Made by a program: the position numbers and the translations under genes | Shown: positions 26,661 to 35,385 of the stretch, piece after piece | Position numbering within the stretch: the first letter of the stretch is position 1 | How the letters are laid out: the number at the start of each line of letters is the position of its first letter | Assembly (NCBI GenBank): GCA_964412785.1 | Contig: CAYPQD010000009.1 | Coordinates: 1 to 64,000 of the forward strand | Origin: UBA5336 sp964412785 | Lineage (GTDB): Bacteria > Pseudomonadota > Alphaproteobacteria > Caulobacterales > Hyphomonadaceae | Length of the DNA stretch: 64,000 nt | Reading direction: 5' to 3' | The notes under the pieces: generated by a model | Told to the model about the DNA's origin: nothing | Databases searched by the model: none | Seen by the model: only the letters and a program-made list of their open reading frames with translations

Positions 26661-29600
26661 ATGTTCAACTGGAAGACACTTGCCGGCGGCGTTGCTGTGT
26701 CGGCGATGGCTGTTGCCGCTGCGCAACATGCAGAGGCGCAGGTCACCACGTCGTCGATCCGCGGTATCGTGACAGATAGTACCGGTTCAGCTGTTTCGGG
26801 CGCGAACGTGACGATTATCCACGTGCCCACCGGGACGGTGTCGATGTCGACGACTGGCGCTTCGGGCGCGTTCAACGCCCGCAACTTGCGCGTCGGCGGC
26901 CCCTACACGGTCACGATCGAAGGCGAGGGCATCGCCCCGTCGCGCGCCGAAGACGTCCTCACGTCACTCGGCGACAGCACTCAGGTGAACCTTGTCGTCG
27001 AGCGTGTCGACGACGCGCGCACCCTGCAGACCGTCGTTGTCACAGGTTCGGCCGCCCAGGTTGCCCAGGTCGCCGTCGGCCCGTCATCGACCTTCGATCT
27101 CGACACGCTGCAATACGCTCCCGCGATCAACCGCGACATCAAGGACATCCTCCGCCTCGACCCGCGGGTCTTCGTCGACGACTCCTTCGTTGATGCGGTT
27201 CAGTGCGCCGGCGGCAACCCGCGCTTCAACTCGCTGACCGTCGACAGCGTGCGCCTGCAGGACAATTTCGGTCTCAACTCGAACGGCTACCCGACCGAGC
27301 GCATCCCGTTCTCCTATGACTCGATCGAGCAGGTCTCCATCGAGCTGGCGCCGTTCGATGTCCAGTACGGCCTGTTCACGTCGTGCAACATCAACGCCGT
27401 GACCAAGTCTGGCGGCAATGAGTTCCATGGCGGCCTGTTCGTCGACTACACCGATGACGGCTTCACGGGTGACAGCACCGATGGGATCGAGCGCGATCTC
27501 GGCGATTTCGACGAGCTGCGCTATGGCTTCAACATTGGCGGCCCGATCATCAAGGACAAGCTGTTCTTCTTCGGCTCCTATGAAAAGCTGGAAGCGGTCA
27601 GCGTCTTCGGCGCGACACCGGAAGACACCGGCATCACGCAGGCGCAGTTCGACGAAGTGCTCGCCATTGCGGAGGGTTATGGTTACATCGCTGGCGGCCT
27701 TCCCGACGCTCTCGATGTCGAGGATGAGAAGATCTTCGCCAAGATTGACTGGAACATCACGAACGATCACCGCGCCTCCTTCACCTACAACTACAATGAC
27801 GGCTTCAACTTCTCGCCGTCCGACGGCGGGTCGACCCGTCTTTCCGACGGAAACCACTATTATGAGCGCGGCGCCGAGCTGAACGCCTACACCGGCGCAC
27901 TCTATTCGGACTGGTCGGACAGCTTCTCCACTGAGTTCCGGGTCTCATATCTCGATCTCGACAACCGCCAGATCCCGGTCCTGGGCCTCGACAATTTCGG
28001 CGAAGTCCAGGTCCGCGTGCCGAACGATCGTGGCGGCAGCACGACGATCTATCTCGGCGCCGATGACAGCCGTCACGCCAACAAGCTCACCTATGAGCTT
28101 TGGAGCTACAAGGCAGCGGCCAACTACGCCGTCGACAACCACCTGTTCACGTTCGGCTTCGAGCGCGAGGAATTCGACGTGTTCAACCTGTTCATCCAGG
28201 AAGTTCAGGGCGAATGGCTGTTTACGTCTGCGGAGAACTTCGCCTCCGGTGATTTCGCCGACTTCCGCTATGAGAACGCAGCCGGCACGAACGACCAGAA
28301 TGATGGCGCGGCCGCGTTCGGCTACCAAGTGAACACGCTCTATGCCCAGGACGAGTGGACGGTCAACGATACGCTGAGCATTGTCTACGGCCTGCGCTAT
28401 GACTGGTACGCCTCCGACGACAAGCCGACCTTCAACCAGAACTTCTTCGATACCTATGGCTTCGGCAATGATGCCAACCTTGATGGCGTTGACCTGCTGC
28501 AGCCGCGCATCGGCTTCACCTATGACTACAGCAATGACATCCAGTTCCGGGGTGGCCTCGGCCTCTATTCGGGCGGTAACCCCAATGTCTGGATTTCCAA
28601 CAACTACTCCAACAATGGTGTGACGCTGTTCGAGTGCCGCAATCGCGGCCGGTCTTCGGACTGTGTCGGTGATGGCTCGCTGACCAATGTCAACGACTTC
28701 ACCTATGCCGGTGGCGCTGGCAGCCCGTTCATCGACGTGCCGGACGAGTTCGTCGAAGCGGTCGCCAATGCCGATGGCCGGGGCCCGGTCAATGCGCTCG
28801 ACCCCAATTTCGAGATCCCGTCGGACTGGAAACTGTCTCTCGGCTTTGTCGTGGACCGCGACTTCGACAATTTCCTGGGTGACAATTGGCGCCTGCAGGG
28901 GGATTTCCTGTACTCGCAGGTCAATGAAGCGGCCATCGTGATCCCGATCGGCTATGAGCAGACCGGCGTGGGCCCGGATGGTCGCCCGACCTATTCGGGC
29001 AACACCAATGATTTCCTGCTCACCAATGCGGACGACAAGGGTCGCACCTTCGTCTACTCGGCGGCGCTGTCGAAGGCCTACGACAACGGCATCGACTGGA
29101 CCCTTGCCTACGCCTACACCGATGCGGAAGACACCAACCCGATGACCTCGTCGGTGGCGTTCTCCAACTTCGCCAACTACTCCACCTCCGACCCGGTGGA
29201 CCCGCAGGCGGCGACGTCGAACTATGAGGTGGCGCACCGCTTCACCTTCCAGTTCAACGCCGAGAAGGAATTCATCGACCGCTTCCCGACCCGCCTCAAC
29301 CTGGTCGGCACGGCCAATGAAGGCCAGCCCTACAGCTATGTCTTCGATGTTGGTGGCCTGTATGAGCCGCTCGGCTTCTTCAGCCGACCGCGCCAACTCG
29401 CCTACATCCCGACCGGTTCCGATGATCCGCTGATCTCGCCCCTGTCGGATGCCGGCGCTGTGTCGGACCTGCTCGCCTTCATCGGCGACAATGACGACCT
29501 GAACGACCAGCGCGGCGGCATCGCGGAGCGCAACACGGCGGCCGATGACTGGTATTACAGGCTGGACCTGAAGCTCACCCAGAGCTTCCCGGGCTTCCGC

Positions 29601-29837
29601 GAGAATGACCAGGCGCAGGCCTTCGTCACCATCGAGAACCTGACCAACCTGCTGAATGACGAGTGGGGCATCCTGCGTGAGCACGGCTTCCCGGGTGCGG
29701 CGGAGCTTTACTCGGTCAGCGGTCTTGACGATGAGGGCCGTTACATCATCGACAGCTTCTCCAATGCCGATGCCGACAGCATCGTCGTCGGTGCTTCGCT
29801 GTGGGAAGTCCGCTTCGGCCTGCGGTATGAGTTCTAG
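26661..29837 (+). CDS. TonB-dependent receptor with N-terminal carboxypeptidase-regulatory domain (Oar-like)
   Basis: 1058 residues. Signal peptide ending AEAQ, then a CarboxypepD_reg-like beta domain (about 30-115: SSIRGIVTDSTGSAVSGANV), a plug domain with a Cys pair (Cys in VQCAGG and FTSCN) and a large barrel ending in RFGLRYEF. Oar-type receptors act in outer-membrane transport, often of large or peptide substrates; the ligand is unknown. GAGGGG precedes ATG 26661. The barrel is rich in Asp/Asn/Tyr and the codons are somewhat less GC-rich than the neighbours. An intrinsic terminator follows. Confidence 0.9.
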   Translation: MFNWKTLAGGVAVSAMAVAAAQHAEAQVTTSSIRGIVTDSTGSAVSGANVTIIHVPTGTVSMSTTGASGAFNARNLRVGGPYTVTIEGEGIAPSRAEDVLTSLGDSTQVNLVVERVDDARTLQTVVVTGSAAQVAQVAVGPSSTFDLDTLQYAPAINRDIKDILRLDPRVFVDDSFVDAVQCAGGNPRFNSLTVDSVRLQDNFGLNSNGYPTERIPFSYDSIEQVSIELAPFDVQYGLFTSCNINAVTKSGGNEFHGGLFVDYTDDGFTGDSTDGIERDLGDFDELRYGFNIGGPIIKDKLFFFGSYEKLEAVSVFGATPEDTGITQAQFDEVLAIAEGYGYIAGGLPDALDVEDEKIFAKIDWNITNDHRASFTYNYNDGFNFSPSDGGSTRLSDGNHYYERGAELNAYTGALYSDWSDSFSTEFRVSYLDLDNRQIPVLGLDNFGEVQVRVPNDRGGSTTIYLGADDSRHANKLTYELWSYKAAANYAVDNHLFTFGFEREEFDVFNLFIQEVQGEWLFTSAENFASGDFADFRYENAAGTNDQNDGAAAFGYQVNTLYAQDEWTVNDTLSIVYGLRYDWYASDDKPTFNQNFFDTYGFGNDANLDGVDLLQPRIGFTYDYSNDIQFRGGLGLYSGGNPNVWISNNYSNNGVTLFECRNRGRSSDCVGDGSLTNVNDFTYAGGAGSPFIDVPDEFVEAVANADGRGPVNALDPNFEIPSDWKLSLGFVVDRDFDNFLGDNWRLQGDFLYSQVNEAAIVIPIGYEQTGVGPDGRPTYSGNTNDFLLTNADDKGRTFVYSAALSKAYDNGIDWTLAYAYTDAEDTNPMTSSVAFSNFANYSTSDPVDPQAATSNYEVAHRFTFQFNAEKEFIDRFPTRLNLVGTANEGQPYSYVFDVGGLYEPLGFFSRPRQLAYIPTGSDDPLISPLSDAGAVSDLLAFIGDNDDLNDQRGGIAERNTAADDWYYRLDLKLTQSFPGFRENDQAQAFVTIENLTNLLNDEWGILREHGFPGAAELYSVSGLDDEGRYIIDSFSNADADSIVVGASLWEVRFGLRYEF

Positions 29838-29898
29838 GGCTCTGCGAGACCGGTTCGCCGGCGTGTGATGGCTGGCGAGCGTAAGCGTAGCGTTGAAG

Positions 29899-29930
29899 GG
29901 GCGGCCAGTGTTTGGCCGCCCTTTCTCTTT
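29899..29930 (+). terminator. Rho-independent terminator of the Oar-like receptor gene
   Basis: A 9-bp perfect stem GGGCGGCCA / TGGCCGCCC with a 5-base loop, followed by TTTCTCTTT, ends 93 bases after the receptor stop. It is the clearest intrinsic terminator in the window and shows that the aguA frame upstream of 29958 is not coding. Confidence 0.85.
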
Positions 29931-29957
29931 ATTGCCGCCTGTGCCAAGGCGCTGGCG

Positions 29958-31001
29958 ATGCCTGAACCCGTTTCGCTTTCAACATCGTCTAGCGGCGCGC
30001 TGCCGCCGCCTGCCCCGCTCCTGCCGGAGTGGGCGCCGCAGGCCGCTGTCTGGGTCGGCTGGCCCCATCTGGAGACGGAATGGGCAGAGGATTTCGCGCC
30101 CGCCTGCGCCGAGATAGAGGGCTTTGTGCGCACACTGGCGCGCTTCGTGCCGGTGCGCATGGCCGCCGGCACGCCGGCCTCGGCTGCGGCCTGTTCGGGC
30201 CGGCTCGGCGATGTCGCGGCGGTGCACACGGTGCCGCTGGGCGATATCTGGCTGCGTGACACCGGCCCGCTGTTGACCCGCGATGCGGGCCGACTGGTCG
30301 CCCATTGCTTTGCCTTCAATGGCTGGGGCGGGAAATATGTCCTCGACGGCGATACCGGGACAGCGGCCGCGATCGCCGCCGCTGAGGGTGCGTCGGCACG
30401 CGGCCATGGCTTCATCCTTGAGGGCGGGGCGATCGAGAGCGACGGCGCCGGCACCCTGCTGACAACGCGGGCCTGCCTGCTCAATCCCAACCGCAATGCC
30501 GGCTGGGACGAGGCGGCGGCCGAGGCGGCGCTGGCATCCGCCTTCGGCCCGGCCCGCGTGATCTGGCTGGAGGATGGGCTGCTCAATGACCACACCGACG
30601 GGCATGTGGACAACATCGCCCGCTTCCTCGCGCCGGGACGCGTGGTCTGCCAGGCGCCAGCGGGCGAGAACGACCCGCATGCGGCGCGGCTCCTGCACAT
30701 CGAGGCGCAGCTGCGCGCTGCCGGCCTGGATGTCGGGACGGTGCCGGCGCCGGGCCGCGTCATTGGCCCGGATGGCGCGGTCCGCCCGGCGAGCCACATG
30801 AACTATCTCGTAACCAATGGCGCCGTGCTTGTGCCGACCTATGGCACCGCAACCGCTGGCGCCGCGCTGGAGGCGCTGGCCGACCTGTTCGCGGACAGCG
30901 AGGTGATCGGCCTGCCGGCCGGTGCGATCCTGTCCGGCGGCGGCGCGTTCCACTGCATGAGCCAGCACGTGCCCGCAATCTTGCAGGACGACCACGCATG
31001 A
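29958..31001 (+). CDS. aguA: Agmatine deiminase
   Basis: Converts agmatine to N-carbamoylputrescine in the arginine-decarboxylase route to putrescine. 347 residues from ATG 29958; the longer frame would run through the terminator at 29899-29930. Family motifs: WPHLETEW, GDIWLRDTGP, FNGWGGKY, ILEGGAIESDG, NDHTDGHVDN and the nucleophile in GGGAFHCMSQ (Cys about residue 333), where relatives usually have GGGNIHC. Its end overlaps aguB by four bases (ATGA), so the two are translated together. Confidence 0.94.
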   Translation: MPEPVSLSTSSSGALPPPAPLLPEWAPQAAVWVGWPHLETEWAEDFAPACAEIEGFVRTLARFVPVRMAAGTPASAAACSGRLGDVAAVHTVPLGDIWLRDTGPLLTRDAGRLVAHCFAFNGWGGKYVLDGDTGTAAAIAAAEGASARGHGFILEGGAIESDGAGTLLTTRACLLNPNRNAGWDEAAAEAALASAFGPARVIWLEDGLLNDHTDGHVDNIARFLAPGRVVCQAPAGENDPHAARLLHIEAQLRAAGLDVGTVPAPGRVIGPDGAVRPASHMNYLVTNGAVLVPTYGTATAGAALEALADLFADSEVIGLPAGAILSGGGAFHCMSQHVPAILQDDHA

Positions 31002-31843
31002 CCCGGATGCTGAATGTCGCCGCGATCCAGTTCGCCCCGTCGGCTGAACCCGCGCGCAGTCTGGCCGAGGCCGAGGCACTGGTGCGCGACGCCGCCGGGC
31101 AGGGGGCGCAGGTCATCCTGCTGCCGGAGCTCTTCATCGGGCCGTATTTCTGCAAGTCCCAGGAGGAGTGCAATTTCGCGGCCGCCTATCCGGTGGAGAC
31201 GCACCCGGTGGTGACCCATTTTGCGCCCGTCGCCGCCGAGCTCGGTGTCGTCCTGCCGCTGTCGCTGTTCGAACGCGACGGTCCGCACTACTACAATTCG
31301 CTTGTCATGGTCGATGCCGACGGGCGCGCGCTCGGTACCTACCGCAAGAGCCACATTCCTGACGGCCCCGGCTACCAGGAGAAGTACTACTTCCGGCCCG
31401 GCAATACCGGCTTCCGGGTCTGGGACACAGCGGCCGGGCGGATCGGTGTCGGCATATGCTGGGACCAATGGTTCCCCGAATGCGCCCGGGCGATGGCGCT
31501 GCAGGGCGCTGAGGTCCTGTTCTACCCGACCGCCATCGGCGCAGAGCCGCACGACCCGGGACTCGACACGGCCCTGCGCTGGCGCCGGGCGATGGTTGGC
31601 CATGCCGTGTGTAACGTCATGCCCGTGATCGCGGCCAACCGCGTCGGCAATGAGGACGGTCAGGCGTTCTACGGCACCAGTTTCATAGCCGGTAGCGATG
31701 GCGCGCTTCTTGCGGGGCTGGACCGGACAGAGACCGGGCTCATCACGGCGACGCTCGACCTTCAAGCCAATCGCCGCGAACGCGCCGCCTGGGGCTTCTT
31801 CCGCGATCGCCGGGTGGATCTTTACAGCCCGCTGCTGGACTGA
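30998..31843 (+). CDS. aguB: N-carbamoylputrescine amidase
   Basis: Carbon-nitrogen hydrolase of the nitrilase superfamily that releases putrescine, CO2 and ammonia from N-carbamoylputrescine. The Glu-Lys-Cys triad is visible: E44 (LLPELF), K117 (YRKSHIPDGPGYQEKYYF) and C154 (GVGICWDQWFPE). 281 residues, normal length. Overlaps aguA by four bases and converges with the phasin-like gene. With aguA and nearby speD it supports polyamine synthesis from arginine. Confidence 0.94.
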   Translation: MTRMLNVAAIQFAPSAEPARSLAEAEALVRDAAGQGAQVILLPELFIGPYFCKSQEECNFAAAYPVETHPVVTHFAPVAAELGVVLPLSLFERDGPHYYNSLVMVDADGRALGTYRKSHIPDGPGYQEKYYFRPGNTGFRVWDTAAGRIGVGICWDQWFPECARAMALQGAEVLFYPTAIGAEPHDPGLDTALRWRRAMVGHAVCNVMPVIAANRVGNEDGQAFYGTSFIAGSDGALLAGLDRTETGLITATLDLQANRRERAAWGFFRDRRVDLYSPLLD

Positions 31844-31863
31844 CCGCACCGGCGCCGGGGCCG

Positions 31864-32667
31864 TTATCTCGCCCTGGCGGCTTTCGCCAGCGCCTTGGCT
31901 TGCTGCACCCACTTCTCGCGCGCAACGCGGCCCTTGAACTGGATCTTGTCGTCGATCCAGGCCATCTCCGCCGCGGTCCATTTCGCGATCTGGTCGAAAT
32001 GGTACACGCCAAGCGTGTTCAGGAGTTCGGCCAGTTTCTTGCCGATGCCCTTGATCTCGGTGAGGTCATCAGCCGTGCCGCGTGGTGCATCGAGCAGGGG
32101 CGGACCGTCCGGAACCGGCCGCGGGATCGGCGCCGTCTCCTCCCTGGCTGGTTTCGGGGCGGGGGCTGGTTTCGGGGCGGGGGCCGGTTTCAGGGTTTGC
32201 ACCGGCCTGGCTTGCGCCTCAGCCTGCGCCGACCCGGGCGTGCTGGCCTGCCTTGCCGCTGTGGAGGGCGCTGCCACCGGCCAGCCCGCGAGCGCCTGCG
32301 GCATCATCCGCTCATTCGCGCGGCGAACCTGGTCGAACCAGTCGGTCAGCACAGTGCCCGGCATGCGCGAGGGCAGGCTGGCCCAGCTGGGAATTCCGCG
32401 CAGCATGGTCGCGGCGATCTCCCAGCCGCGCAGGTGCACGTCGGCCATGCGGTGGAAGGCCTGTCGCATCACCGTCTCGTCGGCGAGTGCCGCATAGGAG
32501 AGATAGGGCATGCGAACAGTGACCCACTCGACATGGCTGCCGGTCGCGGCCATCCGTTCCAGCGTGGTGATCATGTCCGTCTGCGCCGCCTCGGCGGTCT
32601 CGAGAAAGGCCTTCGCCGCGACGGCATAGGTCTGCAGCGGGTCGTACATCAGGTGCTTGGGCTTCAT
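31864..32667 (-). CDS. Phasin-like protein fused to a helix-hairpin-helix domain
   Basis: 267 residues from ATG 32667 (GGAGG upstream). The N-terminal part (about 1-130: YAVAAKAFLETAEAAQTDMITTLERMA) is an amphipathic helical region like phasins, which coat polyhydroxyalkanoate granules. A KPAPAPKPAPAPKPA linker follows, then a C-terminal helix-hairpin-helix domain (DDLTEIKGIGKKLAELLNTLG and onward), a DNA- or protein-binding fold. A phasin-DNA link could help share granules between daughter cells, as proposed for other phasins, but that is inference. PhaR-like boxes precede it. Confidence 0.7.
   Translation of the reverse strand: MKPKHLMYDPLQTYAVAAKAFLETAEAAQTDMITTLERMAATGSHVEWVTVRMPYLSYAALADETVMRQAFHRMADVHLRGWEIAATMLRGIPSWASLPSRMPGTVLTDWFDQVRRANERMMPQALAGWPVAAPSTAARQASTPGSAQAEAQARPVQTLKPAPAPKPAPAPKPAREETAPIPRPVPDGPPLLDAPRGTADDLTEIKGIGKKLAELLNTLGVYHFDQIAKWTAAEMAWIDDKIQFKGRVAREKWVQQAKALAKAARAR
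32147..32194. repeat. 18-bp tandem repeat encoding the Pro-Ala-Lys linker
   Basis: GCTGGTTTCGGGGCGGGG occurs at 32147-32164 and exactly again at 32165-32182, with a decayed third unit to about 32194. Each unit adds six residues (PAPKPA type) to the linker of the phasin-like protein. Such exact units change copy number easily, so linker length may vary between strains. Confidence 0.75.
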
Positions 32668-32689
32668 GACGGACCTCCGAAGTTTTGTG

Positions 32690-32719
32690 TTGCGTAGCAC
32701 AAAATGTTGCGCTGCACAA
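32690..32719. promoter_or_regulatory. Paired TTGCG..GCACAA boxes upstream of the phasin-like gene (candidate PhaR sites)
   Basis: TTGCGTAGCACAA (32690-32702) and TTGCGCTGCACAA (32707-32719) agree at 11 of 13 bases and start 17 bases apart. Each is an imperfect dyad of TTGYGC half-sites. They sit 23-52 bases upstream of the phasin-like start, in the divergent gap with murI. PhaR repressors of PHA-making alphaproteobacteria bind TTGC/GCAA-type dyads at phasin promoters, so PhaR control is a reasonable inference. Confidence 0.5.
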
Positions 32720-32788
32720 TAGAGGATTTGCTGTTCCGCCATGAAATCGGCGGCTTTTCGCATTCGGCGAATGGGTCTAGGCATTTCG

Positions 32789-33685
32789 ATGGCGATGACA
32801 GGTCACGGTCCCTCCCTGACAGTGCCCGGTGGCCCGCGCGGCGGCGGGGCGGGCGTGTTGGTCTTTGATTCCGGTGTCGGCGGGCTGACCATTGTTGAGG
32901 AATTGCGCCGCCTCGCCCCGGCCCTGGCCATCGACTATGCCGCCGATACGGCCTTCTTCCCCTATGGCGACAAGTCCGACGAGGCGCTGCGCGCGCGCCT
33001 GCCGGAGGTCGCCGGGGCGCTGGTGGAGGCGGCAAAGCCGGACGTCTTCGTGATTGCCTGCAATACCGCCAGCACGCTTGCCCTGCCGGCTGTGCGTGCG
33101 CGGCTCGCCGTGCCCGTGGTCGGCACCGTGCCGGCGGTGAAGCCGGCGGCTGCGGAGACCGCCAGCGGGACCATCGGCCTGCTGGCAACGCCCGGGACAC
33201 TGCGCCGGGCCTATACCGAGGAGCTGATTGCGACCCATGCCGCCGACCTGCGGGTTGTTCGGCTCGGCAGTGTCGAGCTGGTCCGCCTCGCCGAGGCCGA
33301 GGCAAGCGGGCTGACACCGCCCGACGCGGCAGTCGCAGCCGCCCAGGCGCCGCTGTTTGCGGCCGAGGGGGGCGAGGCGATCGACATTGTCGTGCTTGCC
33401 TGCACCCATTTTCCGCTGCTGCGCGCGGCGCTGCAACGCACCGCGCCGCGACCGGTGCGCTATATCGACAGCGGCGCGGCGATCGCGCGCCAGACCCTGC
33501 GTGTCCTGCCCGCATACGCCGGCGAGGCGCGGCGCCCGGGCGGGCGTGTGTTCGTGACAGCGCCGCCGGACGAGGCCGACGCCCATGCAGACGTCTTCCG
33601 CCGGTTCGGCTTGCCTGATTTGCGCGTGGTCGAGGTCGCCGCACCGCCAGCCGGGGCGGTTGCAGCTGTCATATCCGCGCCATAA
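32789..33685 (+). CDS. murI: Glutamate racemase
   Basis: Makes D-glutamate for peptidoglycan. The two catalytic cysteines are in VIACNTAST and VLACTHFPLL; the substrate-binding FDSGVGGLT lies near the N-terminus and FFPYGDKS follows. From ATG 32789 the protein has 298 residues with a Gly/Pro-rich N-terminal tail of about 20. In-frame ATGs at 32741, 32771 and 32795 are alternatives; 32789 has AGG seven bases upstream, and the earlier starts would reach into the promoter gap. Confidence 0.92.
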   Translation: MAMTGHGPSLTVPGGPRGGGAGVLVFDSGVGGLTIVEELRRLAPALAIDYAADTAFFPYGDKSDEALRARLPEVAGALVEAAKPDVFVIACNTASTLALPAVRARLAVPVVGTVPAVKPAAAETASGTIGLLATPGTLRRAYTEELIATHAADLRVVRLGSVELVRLAEAEASGLTPPDAAVAAAQAPLFAAEGGEAIDIVVLACTHFPLLRAALQRTAPRPVRYIDSGAAIARQTLRVLPAYAGEARRPGGRVFVTAPPDEADAHADVFRRFGLPDLRVVEVAAPPAGAVAAVISAP

Positions 33686-33738
33686 CCTTCACGATGCTCG
33701 CTGGATGCGGTGGATCAAGCGGCAGGATGGAGGCGCGG

Positions 33739-34854
33739 ATGGCAATCGGGAAATGGCTTGCACGGGGCGCGCGCCTTGGCGTTGGGCTGGGAATGCTGGC
33801 GATGCTCGCCGCCTGCGGCGATGACCAGCTTTCGGCCTTTGACGGCCGGCCTGTGGGGCCGCCGCCGCCGCTTGGCCAGGCCGAGAAGATCAGGATTGTC
33901 GGCTCGTCCACGGTGGCGCCCTTCACCACCACGGTGGCAGAGCAGTTCGGCGCGGCGACGCGGTTTTCCATCCCGATTGTCGAGACGACGGGGACGGGCG
34001 GCGGGTTCAAGGCCTTTTGCGGCGGGGTCGGCCCCGACGAGCCGTCGATCTCGAATGCCTCGCGCCGGATCAAGCCGTCCGAAATCGGGCTTTGCCGCGA
34101 GGCCGGCGTGACCGAGCTGGTCGAGGTCAAGATCGGATTTGACGGGATCGTGCTGGCCAATGCCAAGGGCGGTCTGGATTTCGACTTCACCAAGGAGGAA
34201 ATCTACCGTGCGCTGGCCGATGAACTTCCCGACGGTCGCGGCGGCTGGATGAAAAATCCCCACCTGCGCTGGAGCGATGTCGCCGGTCACCTTCCCGACG
34301 AGCCGATCCAGGTCTCCGGACCGCCGCCTACATCGGGCACGCGCGACGCCTTTGTCGAGATCGCGATGGAGGAAGGCGCCCTCGCCCTGCCGGAACTGGC
34401 AGCCCTGAAGACGGCGGACGAGGACGAATTCAAGCGCAGGGCACATACGGTGCGCTCTGACGGCGCCTGGGTCGACAGCGGCGAGAATGACACGGCCATC
34501 ATCCAAACCCTGATCAAGAACCCGGCCGCCCTGGGCGTGCTTGGCTTTTCCTTCCTCGACCAGAATGGGGACAGGGTGAAAGCCTCTCTGGTCAACGGCA
34601 TCGAGCCAACCTTCGACAACATCGCCAGCGGTGACTACAAGGTATCCCGGTCGATGTACTTCTATGTGAAGAAACAGAACGTTCCACTGGTGCCCGGGCT
34701 GGCAGATTTCATCGAGGAATTCACAGAGGAAGACGCCTGGGGGCCGGTCGGCTATCTGGCGGAAAAGGGCCTGATCCCGCTGCCGCAAGCCGAGCGCGAG
34801 GCCGTCCGCCAGCGCGCCCGCTCGCTTGAGGTGATGCCGGTCGACGCGAGCTGA
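33739..34854 (+). CDS. PstS-like phosphate-binding lipoprotein
   Basis: 371 residues from ATG 33739 (GGAGG five bases upstream). Lipobox MLAACGDD, then KIRIVGSSTVAPFTTTVAEQFG, the phosphate-loop start of PstS proteins, and SGTRDAFVEIAM, which binds the anion's other face. It is a periplasmic ligand-binding protein anchored in a membrane. No pstC, pstA, pstB or phoU lies next to it; the next gene is on the other strand, so it is an orphan binding protein or the pst transporter is elsewhere. Two or three extra loops make it longer than the E. coli protein. Confidence 0.85.
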   Translation: MAIGKWLARGARLGVGLGMLAMLAACGDDQLSAFDGRPVGPPPPLGQAEKIRIVGSSTVAPFTTTVAEQFGAATRFSIPIVETTGTGGGFKAFCGGVGPDEPSISNASRRIKPSEIGLCREAGVTELVEVKIGFDGIVLANAKGGLDFDFTKEEIYRALADELPDGRGGWMKNPHLRWSDVAGHLPDEPIQVSGPPPTSGTRDAFVEIAMEEGALALPELAALKTADEDEFKRRAHTVRSDGAWVDSGENDTAIIQTLIKNPAALGVLGFSFLDQNGDRVKASLVNGIEPTFDNIASGDYKVSRSMYFYVKKQNVPLVPGLADFIEEFTEEDAWGPVGYLAEKGLIPLPQAEREAVRQRARSLEVMPVDAS

Positions 34855-34941
34855 TGCGCCGGCCCGGGGGGCGGCGGAGAGTCGGGGAGCTGATGTCCCG
34901 AACAAGCGCCGGCGCGCTTTCCGGCATGTCCGGCGGGTGGG

Positions 34942-35367
34942 TCAGCCCCTCTCCATGCTCCCGATCATCAGGCCAAGGCCGCTGACCCAGGCGACGACAC
35001 GCTCGTCGACACCCTCGCGGCGGAGATAGTCGGCAAATGCGGGCAGGAAGACGGCCGGCTCCCCGCAGGTCTGCAGCGCCGCCTCAAGCTCAGGCTGCAC
35101 CCGGCTGCGGAAATCCTCCACCAGCGGCGGAATGTCGTCGGCCATGGCGGCGAGGCGGACCATGGTGAACGGGCCAGGGTTTTCCAGCCGGCTTTCCAGG
35201 TCGCGCAGGTCACCGATCAGTCCGCGATGGCGGTTGGTGAAGTCGCCGAACACGCGGTCGACCTTCCAGTCGACCCATTCCGGCGAGCAGGGCTCAGGTT
35301 CGAGGCTGGTGCAGCCCTGCACGGTCAGGGCCAGAATCGCCGCTGCCAGGATAATGCAATGTCTCAT
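34942..35367 (-). CDS. Small lipoprotein, unknown function
   Basis: 141 residues with a lipoprotein signal (ILAAAILALTVQGCTS, lipid Cys about residue 19) and a mostly helical mature part with a second Cys pair (EPCSPEW and QTCGEP) that may form a disulfide. GGAGGGG lies just before its ATG. It is 18 bases downstream of hldE and is probably the last gene of galU-hldE. No family was recognised; the context suggests an envelope role. Confidence 0.75.
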   Translation of the reverse strand: MRHCIILAAAILALTVQGCTSLEPEPCSPEWVDWKVDRVFGDFTNRHRGLIGDLRDLESRLENPGPFTMVRLAAMADDIPPLVEDFRSRVQPELEAALQTCGEPAVFLPAFADYLRREGVDERVVAWVSGLGLMIGSMERG

Positions 35368-35385
35368 CGGCCGGCCCCTCCGCGC

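Noticed and set aside
27945..29684. A 579-codon minus-strand open frame inside the Oar-like receptor gene
   Set aside because: The translation is low-complexity Val/Ile/Arg/Glu, typical of the complement of a receptor barrel, with no ribosome site or domain.
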